The notes beneath the pieces were generated by a model, which was given only the letters and a program-made list of their open reading frames with translations, was not told where the DNA came from and did not search any database. A stretch of DNA of 64,000 nucleotides from Prevotella sp. (GTDB lineage: Bacteria > Bacteroidota > Bacteroidia > Bacteroidales > Bacteroidaceae). The DNA lies in contig SUYH01000007.1 in assembly GCA_015060535.1 (NCBI GenBank), forward strand, positions 1 to 64,000. Direction: 5' to 3'. Shown one piece after another: positions 1 through 14,058 of the stretch (positions are counted from its first letter, which is position 1; every line of letters starts with the position of its first letter). Position numbers and translations under genes: made by a program.

Positions 1-53
1 CGCTTAAAGTTTTTGGCAGCAAAGGTACGAAGAATCACCGATTTATACAATGT

Positions 54-1529
54 GTGTTCTGTGGACGGTTACTTTTATTGGTAGTGGCCGCCCTCTCTTT
101 AATAATGAGCGCACCACAAAATGTAATAGCACAAAACAAAGAAAAGAAAGTCAAGTACCTTGGTCATAAATATAATGGTCAAGTAAATAATGACAAGATT
201 CCAGAAGGAAAAGGTATATTAGAACTATATGGTGGAGTTGACATTGCTGGTCATTTTAACGGAAACGAGGTTACAAATGCAACAATTGATGTCGGTTCTC
301 TGAAATATCAAGGTGATTTAACTTTTGATGAATCATCTGCAACTCTCAAAGCAGGAGGATTAATAACTATCTTTTATTGCCTTTCAGAACGAGGAATGAA
401 TTGGGAGTATGAGGCATCTCAGGGATACGGGAATCATAGTTGTTTTATCAAATTAGTTAAAGATAGCATTGTCGGAGTCAGAGATTTTGACAGAGATGAG
501 TTGTCTGTCATAATTAATGAGAACAGGGATAATGTAATTAGGAAGGAATTAAATCCACCTACTTTCTCCACAAAACAAGTGTTAAAAAGTGAACTTTATA
601 CTAGCACAAACAATGGAGGAGTAAGAAAATATGTCTTTGTCCTTTACAAGAAAGACGGGTTAATAGTAAATCAATATAAAGATGATCAAGGTAGGATTTG
701 GGATTTCAATGAAACTGGATTAGTCACATATAAGGTCACATATCCAGACGGAAGTTTTTATCAACAAACTATGCAAGGAGATGTTTGGGAAGTAATCTAT
801 CCCAATGGAAATAAAGTAGATGTCAGCGATTCGGGAAGTGATTCATATTATATCACATTAAACAACGGAATCAAAATAAGAACATGGATAAACAGTAATT
901 CTGATGAATTTGTTAGATTAGTCTCAAGTAAAGAACTTCCTAAACTTTCTTCTCCTGCTGAAATCTCATTCCCACCATCAATGATATCAGGATTATCAAG
1001 TAATCAAATAAGTAAACTGATTCAGGACGAGGTCCTAGCAATAGTTCCATTTAAACGTCAAAACAACAACACCATATACCTTGTAGAATCATTTGGTTAT
1101 GATTATATAGGTAAAAATCAAACAAAATATGGAACTTTTAGTGATGGTATTTATACGTCAGATAAAGACGCTCTTGCAAAGAAGCAGACAGAACAAAATG
1201 CAAAAGATAAAGTAGGTCAAGCAAAAGTTGCTCAATTTACTAAGCGTTTTGGCTTTGACCCAACTAAAAAGAGCATAAAACAATTAGTAACAGCAGGGAG
1301 AGATTTTCAATTACTGCGTGATTATCTCATTTTTTTGAATTCTGATGGTGATTTAAAACATCATTCTGGGGGAAAATATGCTATAAATTTATCGATAGAC
1401 AAAGGAACTTCAAAATGTTATGACTTGATAAAGGGAAATACCCTCGGAGGTAATGAATTATTCAATCGTGTAAGATTATGCTACTTCTGGGTAAAGAATG
1501 GTAAAATAAGCAGTGTATCATGGTATTAA
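54..1529 (+). CDS. Exported hypothetical protein with a MORN-like N-terminal stretch
   Basis: 491-aa ORF, hydrophobic signal-like N-terminus, YNGQVNNDKIPEGKGILELYGG resembles a MORN repeat; AT-rich. Confidence 0.6.
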   Translation: MFCGRLLLLVVAALSLIMSAPQNVIAQNKEKKVKYLGHKYNGQVNNDKIPEGKGILELYGGVDIAGHFNGNEVTNATIDVGSLKYQGDLTFDESSATLKAGGLITIFYCLSERGMNWEYEASQGYGNHSCFIKLVKDSIVGVRDFDRDELSVIINENRDNVIRKELNPPTFSTKQVLKSELYTSTNNGGVRKYVFVLYKKDGLIVNQYKDDQGRIWDFNETGLVTYKVTYPDGSFYQQTMQGDVWEVIYPNGNKVDVSDSGSDSYYITLNNGIKIRTWINSNSDEFVRLVSSKELPKLSSPAEISFPPSMISGLSSNQISKLIQDEVLAIVPFKRQNNNTIYLVESFGYDYIGKNQTKYGTFSDGIYTSDKDALAKKQTEQNAKDKVGQAKVAQFTKRFGFDPTKKSIKQLVTAGRDFQLLRDYLIFLNSDGDLKHHSGGKYAINLSIDKGTSKCYDLIKGNTLGGNELFNRVRLCYFWVKNGKISSVSWY

Positions 1530-1546
1530 TTAATAAGTAAGCTATT

Positions 1547-2380
1547 ATGAAAAAATTATTAATTTTTACAACTATTGTTTTGGCACTTGTGTCTTGCAAT
1601 GGAGGAGAATCCAAGAATGATCCCAACTCTATTACGTTGCCGACAGAACTCCAGGAACTGGGAGACTTTTCTGACTATGCAACATTTTGTAAAGAACTCA
1701 AATTAAAATTGGCCGAAGAACAAACAGAATCGTCAACAGAACAGAGCGAAAAGCCAAGTGATGAAACAATAAAAGTTGTCACAGTTGTTTCAGTCGATGT
1801 AAAAAAACCAGTTGCTTCTGATGCTAACTTCGGATTCAAATTGTCTGTTGTTGACGCTGATTACACAGAAATTGCTCGACTTGGCACTGTCTTTATCCCT
1901 AGTAATACAGACTTGGAAGCCAACGATTTCTCATATAACTTATCTAAGGGTACGCTACGTAAGGAGAAGACATTTACTCTAACATCACAAAAATGGGAAA
2001 AAATTTTGGCAAATGGTGCGCATATCATTGTAAAGCCAGCAGGTTTCAGAGTTAAATTTAAGGCATATAAGGAAGGTAGTAAATATGAGTCAAAAGACAA
2101 TGATGACGAAAAGATTTCTTCATCAGATAACGCATCTGATAGTAATTTCGATGAACTTTTAGATTCATACGAAAAGTATGTTGACAAGTATATCGCCGTG
2201 ATGAAAAAAGCTCAAAGTGGTGATGCAAGTGCAATGAGCGAATATCCAGACTTATTAGAAGAAGCTAATAATTTGAGTGAGAAAATCCAAAATGTAAAAG
2301 GAGACTTAACACCAAGTCAACTTTCAAGGTACACACGCATCAACAATAAGTTATTAAGGTACGCACAGGAAATGAACTGA
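1547..2380 (+). CDS. Hypothetical lipoprotein
   Basis: 277 aa, lipobox-like LALVSCNGG, 17 bp after the previous ORF. Confidence 0.65.
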   Translation: MKKLLIFTTIVLALVSCNGGESKNDPNSITLPTELQELGDFSDYATFCKELKLKLAEEQTESSTEQSEKPSDETIKVVTVVSVDVKKPVASDANFGFKLSVVDADYTEIARLGTVFIPSNTDLEANDFSYNLSKGTLRKEKTFTLTSQKWEKILANGAHIIVKPAGFRVKFKAYKEGSKYESKDNDDEKISSSDNASDSNFDELLDSYEKYVDKYIAVMKKAQSGDASAMSEYPDLLEEANNLSEKIQNVKGDLTPSQLSRYTRINNKLLRYAQEMN

Positions 2381-2433
2381 TGTATAATAATGGCTATTAT
2401 AATAATAGTAAGTTAGAAAAAATAATCTTGTGA

Positions 2434-2458
2434 ACACAGCGGGTCTGTCCCGCTGTGT
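2434..2458. other. Perfect 10-bp-stem inverted repeat (ACACAGCGGG-TCTGT-CCCGCTGTGT)
   Basis: Read directly; no U-tract follows, so not a canonical terminator. Confidence 0.6.
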
Positions 2459-2646
2459 CCTTAAAACGCTTGGTGAAGGCCCAAAGTATTCAGGATATCT
2501 GCAAATATCTGAATGGAATGCAAGCTGAGAAGAAGATATTGCAGCCTCAGAGTGCAGAAGCGGCCTATAAAGAACTGGTACGCATGGGGATGTCGGATAA
2601 AGAAGGCTTTAGCATCAAGACTTTTATGAAATACTATAGGAAATAG
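2455..2646 (+). CDS. Small hypothetical protein or gene fragment
   Basis: 63-aa ORF with GTG start inside the preceding hairpin; plausible helical content. Confidence 0.35.
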   Translation: MSLKRLVKAQSIQDICKYLNGMQAEKKILQPQSAEAAYKELVRMGMSDKEGFSIKTFMKYYRK

Positions 2647-2908
2647 GCAATACCTTTTCCCTTAAGTTTAAGCATCAGAAATGGCGGTTTCTGGTGGTTT
2701 TTTTTGTGCTTGTTTTCAGAGGAAATCAGAGAATTATAGAGAAAAACAGAGAATGTCAGAGAATGTCGGAGAACGGCATTCTGAAACCCATTGAGGCCTT
2801 ATTTTTTATGCCTACCTTCGCCATCGAATCAAGACGCGAGGGTCTCGATAAACACTCAGAACGCTGATTCAACCCAGTAACATTATTATTTATTTTTATT
2901 AAGGTATT

Positions 2909-3124
2909 ATGGCAAAAAATGAATTGACAAGACAAGAGCAATGTATGAGTTCGCTCGACATTGCTGCAGTGACGGGAAAGCCTCACAAAGATGTGCTGAA
3001 AGCCATCCGAACAATGGAGCCAGCATGGGAAAAGGAATGTGGGCGAAATTTTTCGCTCACATCGGAAAAGGTGAAAATGCCGCAGGGTGGCGAAAACACA
3101 GCGGAACCGACCCTGTTGTGTTAG
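2909..3124 (+). pseudogene. Truncated Rha-like phage regulatory protein remnant
   Basis: MSSLDIAAVTGKPHKDVLKAIRTMEPAW matches the N-terminal pattern of Rha family regulators; reading frame collapses after KVKMPQGG. Confidence 0.5.
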
Positions 3125-3174
3125 TGAATAAAAAAAGAAAACGTTTTTTCTTTTGCATTTCGCTCGTTTTTTTG

Positions 3175-3182
3175 TATCTTTG
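3175..3182 (+). promoter_or_regulatory. Bacteroidota -7 box TATCTTTG
   Basis: TAnnTTTG consensus, TTTG 19 bp upstream, 5' of the 3221 ORF. Confidence 0.6.
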
Positions 3183-3220
3183 CAAGCAAAGAGTACTAAC
3201 TTGCTAAAACATGTGAAGGT

Positions 3221-3841
3221 ATGAACAAGGAGGAAAGATTTGTTATCACTATTAGCCGACAATTCGGCACGGGTGGACATGAGATCGGTGCAGAACTGGC
3301 ACGCAGGCTTGGGGTCAAGCTACTCGACAAGCAGATATTGAACGAGGTGGCTTCACGTATCAATGCTGTGGAGGAGGCGGTGGAGAAAATCGAGGCACGT
3401 AATCCTTTGTGGCGCGACGACTTTACCAATTTCTATCGTAACTACATGTCCAGCAACCAGTATGATGGACAAGAGCAGGGACAGACGAGTCATGAACTGT
3501 TTAAAGCTCAGTGTGACGCTATTAAGCGCTTAGCCTCTGATGAATCGTTCGTCATCGTGGGACGTTGCGGCTTCGATGTCTTTGCAAAGCATCCCAATGC
3601 GTTGAAGATTTTCATCCACTCCAGCCTGGACTGTCGGAAACGCCGCATTGCCGAGAAGTACGACATCAGTGAGTATGATGCTGCTGCGATGATCGTTGAC
3701 AACGACTATAGCCGCGAGCTCTACACCAAGACCTTTACAGGACGTAACTGGTTGGATGCTACCAATTACGACATCTCGCTGGACGTACGTAACTTTGGCA
3801 TCAACGGTGCAGTTGACTTCTTGATGAATTGTATTGAGTAG
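3221..3841 (+). CDS. Cytidylate kinase-like family protein
   Basis: ITISRQFGTGGHEIGAELARRLGVKLLDKQIL nucleotide-kinase-like N-terminus. Confidence 0.75.
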   Translation: MNKEERFVITISRQFGTGGHEIGAELARRLGVKLLDKQILNEVASRINAVEEAVEKIEARNPLWRDDFTNFYRNYMSSNQYDGQEQGQTSHELFKAQCDAIKRLASDESFVIVGRCGFDVFAKHPNALKIFIHSSLDCRKRRIAEKYDISEYDAAAMIVDNDYSRELYTKTFTGRNWLDATNYDISLDVRNFGINGAVDFLMNCIE

Positions 3842-3853
3842 AACTCACAGGGT

Positions 3854-5854
3854 TTACCTTTTATACTGGATGGCCAGCATGGTGAGGTCGTCGCTTTGTT
3901 CGGCTTGGCCTACGAAGTCGTGGACGGCATCTGTCATCAACTGGATGATGGTCGAGGGCTTGTTCTGTCCGCGGTTGAGCAGGGTTTCGGCCAGACTGAT
4001 GATGCGGTCGTCGCCAAACTGGGCATGGAGGATGTTCTCGGCCTCATTGAGTCCATCGGTATAGAGGAAGATGGTGGTCTGAGGGGCGAGGGTGACCTGT
4101 TGCAGGGTGAACTGCCAATCGGGCATGACACCGACGGGCAGGTTGGGGTCGCAGGGCAGCGGTGCCACGCCTTGTCCGATGAGCAGCGGTGAGTCGTGAC
4201 CGGCATTGCAGTAGTCGAGGTGTCCGGTGGCGAGATCGAGTACGCCGACAAAGAGCGTGACGAACATGTTCATCTCGTTGCTCTCAGAGAGCGAGTCGTT
4301 GAGGGCACGTGCAATGAGGTGGGGCTCCGACTCGTGAGCTGACACGTTGCGGAACAGGAAGCGTGTGACCGCCATGACGAGCGAGGCAGGGACACCCTTG
4401 CCCGACACGTCGCCAATGCAGAAGAACAGCTTCTCGTCGTGGATGTAGAAGTCGAAGAGGTCGCCACCGACGGCCTTTGCCGGAGTCAGCTGTCCGAAGA
4501 TGTCGATGTCAGAGCGCTCGGGGTAGGGCGGGAATGTCTTGGGCAGCATAGCCATCTGAATGCCGTGGGCAATCTTCAGCTCGCTCTCGAGGGATGCTTT
4601 CTGCGAGGTCGTGGTCTTGAGCTCCTCTACATAGCTGGTCAGCGACAGCTGCATCTGTTCGAACGAGTCGCGCAGCAGGTGTATCTCGTCGTGGCTCTTC
4701 AGCGGAGGCAGCTGGGTGGTGAAGTTACCCTTGGCCACCTCGTTGGCCGATTCAGCCAGCTGTTTGATGGGCTGTGAGGCTTTCTTGATAACTCTTCGTC
4801 CGAAGAAATAGACCACCAACAAGCCAAAGAGAATCATGAGAATCATGAAGCCGCCTATCAAATAGCCGAAAATCTCGACAATGAGCGACGGGATGACCAG
4901 CGCCAGCGACCAGTCGGTGTATTTTACGGGCTTGTAGCTGATATAGGCTTTCTCTTCATCCAGCATGAATTCATCGTCGTTGCCGGTATGAAGTCCCAGG
5001 ATGTCTTTGGCGGTGCTGTCGGGGTCTTCACCTACGTGGGTCTGTAGTTTCTCCTTGAGCAGACGGTTCTGGTCAGGGTGTAGGAGGAAGGTTCCTGTAG
5101 AATCGACCATAAAATAGTAGACGCTATAGTTTGCCGTCCATTTCTCTTCTTTGTCCGCATGTACGCCAGTGGAGTCATTGTCAATCTTCCTCCTGCTACG
5201 GTTGTTGAGCTGTACTTTATCGTTCAGCCATTCGAGCGACAGGTCGACCCCGAGGATGGCCACGATGCTGTCTCGCTTGTCGTGGATGGGCAGCGTATAG
5301 GAAATCATGGGGGTATCGTGATTGATGGTGTCTATATAGCCCCTGCCCCAGCTGCCCTCATTCCTGGCGAGCGCCTGCTTGAACCAGGCTTCTTTCAGAT
5401 AGTCTTGCTTGGCGTCACCCAGCACGTGCGTCTCAATGGTGGCGCTATCGACACGTACGGCAAAGGGGCAGAACCAGCGTCCTTTCTGGGGATAATAGTT
5501 CTCCACGAAGCTGAGGCCACAGCTGCGCATGTAGGGATTATTCTTCAACATACGCTCCATGATGCCCACCATTTTGTCTGGCTGGTCGAGACAGTCTTCG
5601 ATGACGGGTGCATTATTGACGGAAGCCACATAGAGGTCGGACGTGATGCGGCGAATCTCCTCGTATTCGCCCTTCACAATACGGTTGCTGACGATGGTGG
5701 CCCCTGTGTAGACGATGCCATAACCCATCCAGAATACGAGGAATGTGGGGATGCCCATGATAATCAACATACGCAGCATGATGCGCCACGTGAGCCGCTT
5801 GGCAAAGGAGCGTGTATAGCCCGTCTTGGGCTTTTTCTTGAAGATGGAAATCAT
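3854..5854 (-). CDS. Membrane sensor PP2C/SpoIIE-type serine phosphatase (Cache-like sensor, HAMP, SpoIIE)
   Basis: TM segments, periplasmic sensor region, HAMP-like linker, GDVSGKGVPASLVMA and YTDGLNEAEN phosphatase motifs; start set at MISIFKKKPK. Confidence 0.8.
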   Translation of the reverse strand: MISIFKKKPKTGYTRSFAKRLTWRIMLRMLIIMGIPTFLVFWMGYGIVYTGATIVSNRIVKGEYEEIRRITSDLYVASVNNAPVIEDCLDQPDKMVGIMERMLKNNPYMRSCGLSFVENYYPQKGRWFCPFAVRVDSATIETHVLGDAKQDYLKEAWFKQALARNEGSWGRGYIDTINHDTPMISYTLPIHDKRDSIVAILGVDLSLEWLNDKVQLNNRSRRKIDNDSTGVHADKEEKWTANYSVYYFMVDSTGTFLLHPDQNRLLKEKLQTHVGEDPDSTAKDILGLHTGNDDEFMLDEEKAYISYKPVKYTDWSLALVIPSLIVEIFGYLIGGFMILMILFGLLVVYFFGRRVIKKASQPIKQLAESANEVAKGNFTTQLPPLKSHDEIHLLRDSFEQMQLSLTSYVEELKTTTSQKASLESELKIAHGIQMAMLPKTFPPYPERSDIDIFGQLTPAKAVGGDLFDFYIHDEKLFFCIGDVSGKGVPASLVMAVTRFLFRNVSAHESEPHLIARALNDSLSESNEMNMFVTLFVGVLDLATGHLDYCNAGHDSPLLIGQGVAPLPCDPNLPVGVMPDWQFTLQQVTLAPQTTIFLYTDGLNEAENILHAQFGDDRIISLAETLLNRGQNKPSTIIQLMTDAVHDFVGQAEQSDDLTMLAIQYKR

Positions 5855-5925
5855 AACCTTTTTATAGTTTGCTTGCAAAGATACAATTTTTTTCCTATCT
5901 TTGCAAACAAAACGGCAAAAACGTA

Positions 5926-6591
5926 ATGAATGTAAAGATAGAATCGACGTGGAAGGAGCATCTGGAGGCGGAATTTGAGAAGCCTTACTTCGCAGGATTG
6001 ACGGGTGCTGTGCGTCAGGAATATGCGGCGGGGACCTGCTATCCGCCAGGCGCCTTGATATTCAATGCCTTCAACCTGTGTCCGTTCGACCGCGTGAAGG
6101 TGGTGATTATCGGACAAGACCCGTATCACGAGCCCGGACAGGCCCACGGGCTGAGCTTCTCGGTGCAGGACGGTGTGCAGTTTCCGCCCTCGCTGCAGAA
6201 TATCTTCAAGGAGATACACCAAGACCTGGGGACGCCCGTTCCGCAGAGTGGCAATCTGACACGATGGGCTGAACAGGGCGTGCTGCTGCTCAACGCCACG
6301 CTGACGGTGCGTGCCCATCAGGCCAACAGCCATTCAGCGCTGGGGTGGCAGACGTTCACCGATGCGGTCATCCGTGCATTAGCAACGCATCGCGACCATT
6401 TGGTCTATATGCTATGGGGTGGCTATGCGCGCTCGAAGGCTTACATGATTGACAAGACCAGGAATCTGGTGTTGGAGTCGGTGCATCCATCGCCCTTGAG
6501 TGCTAACCGGGGCGGCTGGTTCGGCCAGCATCAGTTCTCGCGCTGTAATGAATATCTGGAACAGAATGGTATTGCACCAATCAATTGGTAA
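5926..6591 (+). CDS. ung: Uracil-DNA glycosylase
   Basis: VVIIGQDPYHEPGQAHGLSFSV and HPSPLSANRGGWFG motifs; ATG at 5926 after TATCTTTG. Confidence 0.95.
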   Translation: MNVKIESTWKEHLEAEFEKPYFAGLTGAVRQEYAAGTCYPPGALIFNAFNLCPFDRVKVVIIGQDPYHEPGQAHGLSFSVQDGVQFPPSLQNIFKEIHQDLGTPVPQSGNLTRWAEQGVLLLNATLTVRAHQANSHSALGWQTFTDAVIRALATHRDHLVYMLWGGYARSKAYMIDKTRNLVLESVHPSPLSANRGGWFGQHQFSRCNEYLEQNGIAPINW

Positions 6592-6672
6592 ATGGTAAAA
6601 TTGCCAAATAAATGGTAAATCGTAAATTGTCTAATCGACCTTGGTCGCTTTGTACCTTGGTCAAAGAAATTG
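6585..6672. repeat. Degenerate heptamer-like array (GGTAAAT variants) plus CGACCTTGGTCGCTTTG repeat
   Basis: ggtaaatggtaaaattgccaaataaatggtaaatcgtaaattg followed by cgaccttggtcgctttgtaccttggtcaaag. Confidence 0.6.
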
Positions 6673-6675
6673 TAA

Positions 6676-7302
6676 ATGACTAAGATACCACCAATCATGG
6701 AAGTCGGAGGCATCCTGATTTCCTCAGAGATACTGACCGAATGTTTCTGCTGTGACTATGAGAAATGTCACGGCATCTGCTGTGTGGAAGGCAGCGACGG
6801 TGCCCCAGTGACGATGGACGAGATAGCCGCGATGGAAGAGGCCCTGGACATGGTCTGGGGTGACTTGTCAGCTTCAGCACAGAGTGTGATAGACAAGCAG
6901 GGGGTGGCCTATACTGACAGGGATGGCGACCTGGTGACGAGCATTGTGCGAGGGAGGGAATGTGTGTTCGCCCGTAGCCTCACCCCCGACCCCTCTCCAA
7001 AGAGCGAGGGGAGTCAAGAGCCTTGTTGGCTCTGTATGTTGGAGCGGGCTTACCGCAATGGACAAACGACGTTCTGTAAACCCATCAGTTGTTCGCTTTA
7101 CCCCATCCGTGAGAAGAATTTCGGCAATGGGCTGATAGGTCTGAACTACCACCGGTGGACGGTTTGCAAGGATGCCGTAGAAAAAGGGAAGGCACTGGGC
7201 CTTCCCGTCTATCGTTTTCTGAAAGAACCCCTGATACGCCGCTTCGGTGAGGCGTGGTATGAGGAACTCTGTGCTGTTGCAGAACAACTCTCTAACCTCT
7301 AA
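6676..7302 (+). CDS. DUF3109 family protein
   Basis: CFCCDYEKCHGICCVEGSDGAPV, RKPISC-like KPISCSLYPIR; carries an in-frame repeat insertion. Confidence 0.8.
   Translation: MTKIPPIMEVGGILISSEILTECFCCDYEKCHGICCVEGSDGAPVTMDEIAAMEEALDMVWGDLSASAQSVIDKQGVAYTDRDGDLVTSIVRGRECVFARSLTPDPSPKSEGSQEPCWLCMLERAYRNGQTTFCKPISCSLYPIREKNFGNGLIGLNYHRWTVCKDAVEKGKALGLPVYRFLKEPLIRRFGEAWYEELCAVAEQLSNL
6976..7014. repeat. Palindromic dispersed repeat, copy 1 (inside DUF3109 gene)
   Basis: agcctcacccccgacccctctccaaagagcgaggggagt; encodes SLTPDPSPKSEGS; CCCCTC/GAGGGG arms. Confidence 0.75.
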
Positions 7303-7306
7303 CCTC

Positions 7307-8178
7307 TCACCTCTTCCTGTATTCCGAAGGGCTGACACCAACGTGTTCCTTGAAATACTTGCCCAGGAACGACTGGTTGGGGAAGTTCAGCTCGTCGGTA
7401 ATCTCCTTGATGCTCTTCGTGGTGTTTTTCAGCAACACACGAGCCTCCAGAATGACGTAGCTGTCAATCCATTCGTTGGGGGTGCGCAGACTGATTTTCT
7501 TGACTATTTCCGACAGATACTTGGGGGTGATGCAGAGCTGTTCAGCATACCAGCTGACGCGATGCTGGGTGCGGAAGTTTTCTTCCAGTAAGCGTATGAA
7601 ATGGGCAAAAATAGCCTCGGCACGGGTATGTTTCCAGTTGCCCTGACGCTCCACACGGTAGATGACGTTGCTCATGTCGTAGAACATAGCCAGTAGCAAT
7701 GCCTTGACCAACGGGGAGCGGTAGTGATGGCTCGTATCGGCCATCTTCTCACGAATGGTCTCGAAGTAATTGGTGAACACCTGTATTTCCTTGCTTGTCA
7801 GCGGTACGACGGGATTGTTCATCGAGAACAGCAACAGCGACGACACGTTCTTTACATCCTGGACGAACCCGTGGTAGTACTCAGTGGTGAGCATGATGCA
7901 GAGACACTCGAAGTCGGGCGACGCCTCATAGTTGTCGATGACATGTCGCTCGGAGACGAACAGCAAGTCGCCAGGTTTAACCACCTGTTGGCGTGTGTCG
8001 ATACTATACTGCGCCTTGCCCTTCTTGCACATCGCCATCAGAATAAAGTTGAGACGCGTGGACGACTGAGGGATAGGTGCTTCGCTGATGCGGTCGGTGA
8101 GTATCAGACCGTCAGTCATGTACTCGGCATTGCCCCACTGCTTTGCCTCTTCCAGTGTGGCATCTGTAATTCTGTTGT

Positions 8179-8185
<7 letters not shown>
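7307..8185 (-). CDS. AraC family transcriptional regulator
   Basis: C-terminal double HTH: HRVSWYAEQLCITPKYLSEIVKK and FPNQSFLGKYFKEHVGVSPSEYRK. Confidence 0.9.
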
Positions 8186-12646
<4,461 letters not shown>

Positions 12647-12898
12647 TTACAGCTGGTTGATGTGCTGGCAGAGGCTCGACTTCAAGTTAGCGGCCTTGTT
12701 CTTGTGAATGATGTTGGTCTTAGCCAGCTTGTCCAGCATCTTCTGTACTTTGGGATAGAGAGCAGCAGCCTCTTCCTTGTTGGTCATAGCACGGAGCTTA
12801 CGAACAGCGTTACGCATGGTCTTGGCATAATAGTGGTTGTGCTCTGCCTTCTTCTTGTCCTGACGAATTCTCTTCAGGGATGATTTGTGATTTGCCAT
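12647..12898 (-). CDS. rpsT: 30S ribosomal protein S20
   Basis: [36 protein letters not shown]. Confidence 0.95.
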   Translation of the reverse strand: MANHKSSLKRIRQDKKKAEHNHYYAKTMRNAVRKLRAMTNKEEAAALYPKVQKMLDKLAKTNIIHKNKAANLKSSLCQHINQL

Positions 12899-13042
12899 TT
12901 TTTTAATTTTAATTTTAATGTTTAACCATAAAGCTTATGGGTCTTACACCTCATCGAGGTCGCCCTGGGCGGGTTGTTACACCCTCTGTCACCGTTTTCC
13001 TCATCGGATAGCACTTGGCTGTGCAGATGGCAGATTTAAGTG

Positions 13043-13114
13043 TAGTCCCTAGGAGAGTCGAACTCCTCTTTAGAGAATGAAAATCTCTCGTCCTAACCGA
13101 TAGACGAAGGGACC
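13043..13114 (-). tRNA. tRNA-Glu (TTC)
   Basis: Cloverleaf read on minus strand; anticodon arm AGAGA-TTTTCAT-TCTCT; T-arm AGGAG-TTCGACT-CTCCT; CCA not encoded. Confidence 0.92.
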
Positions 13115-13222
13115 ATCGCCTTTTTTAGCGGGTGCAAAGACAGTGCAAGCCGAATACAAAGAATATGTTTTTTGTTGAGGCGTAGCCTGTTTTCGCAGCG
13201 GCATTTTCCCAAAATGCGGCTG

Positions 13223-13230
13223 CAAAGGTA
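13223..13230 (-). promoter_or_regulatory. -7 box TACCTTTG upstream of tRNA-Glu
   Basis: caaaggta on plus strand. Confidence 0.5.
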
Positions 13231-13307
13231 CTGCATTTTTTCCGTTTCACAAAATTTTCTTAGGGAAAAATGTTGTTTTCCCGTGTTTTTTGTGTAATTT
13301 TGGAGCC

Positions 13308-14057
13308 ATGTTAGTGAAAACGGAAGCCATTGTGCTGCACTCTTTCAAGCTGGGCGATACCAAACTGGTCGTCGACATGTTCACCCGCGAGGCGGGTCGG
13401 CTATCGTTTGTCGTATCCGTTCCCAAGACCCAGAAGGGGCGGCTGAAGAAGCAATACTTCCAACCGATGACGCTGCTCGAAGTGGAAGTGGACTATCGCC
13501 AGCGGGTGCAGTTGCAGAAGATGAGGGATGCGCGTCTGTTGTCGCCCTATGCTTCCATTCCTTTCTCGCCGGAGAAGCTGGCGTTGTCGCTATTCATCGC
13601 TGAGTTCCTTTACTATGCACTACGCTCTGAGCAGCAACACGTCACCTTGTTCTCCTACATCTGCGATTCCATGCAATGGCTCGATATGGCCTCTGCGGGC
13701 TATGCTAATTTCCATCTGACGTTCCTGATGCGCCTGTCGCGCTTCTTGGGATTTTATCCTAATTTAAGCCTCACCCCCGTCCCCTCTCCGAATGGCGAGG
13801 GGCGTGATGTGTTCTTCGACTTGCGTGAAGGTCAGTTCTGTACCTCAGCTCCGACGCATCGCGACTTTCTGCAACCCGACGATGCTCGTCGCATCCATAT
13901 CTTGATGCGTATGGACTTCCCTACGATGCATCTCTATCGTTTGTCGCGTCAGGAGCGTAACCGTATCACCGATGTACTGCTACAATATTACCGGTTGCAT
14001 ATCCCTCAGTTCCCTGAACTGAAGAGTCTCGCCGTCTTGCAGGAGCTGTGGGCGTAG
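13308..14057 (+). CDS. recO: DNA repair protein RecO
   Basis: MLVKTEAIVLHSFKLGDTKLVVDMFTREAGRLSFVV; contains inserted SLTPVPSPNGEG. Confidence 0.88.
   Translation: MLVKTEAIVLHSFKLGDTKLVVDMFTREAGRLSFVVSVPKTQKGRLKKQYFQPMTLLEVEVDYRQRVQLQKMRDARLLSPYASIPFSPEKLALSLFIAEFLYYALRSEQQHVTLFSYICDSMQWLDMASAGYANFHLTFLMRLSRFLGFYPNLSLTPVPSPNGEGRDVFFDLREGQFCTSAPTHRDFLQPDDARRIHILMRMDFPTMHLYRLSRQERNRITDVLLQYYRLHIPQFPELKSLAVLQELWA
13767..13805. repeat. Palindromic dispersed repeat, copy 2 (inside recO)
   Basis: agcctcacccccgtcccctctccgaatggcgaggggcgt, near-identical to 6976-7014. Confidence 0.75.
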
Positions 14058-14058
14058 G

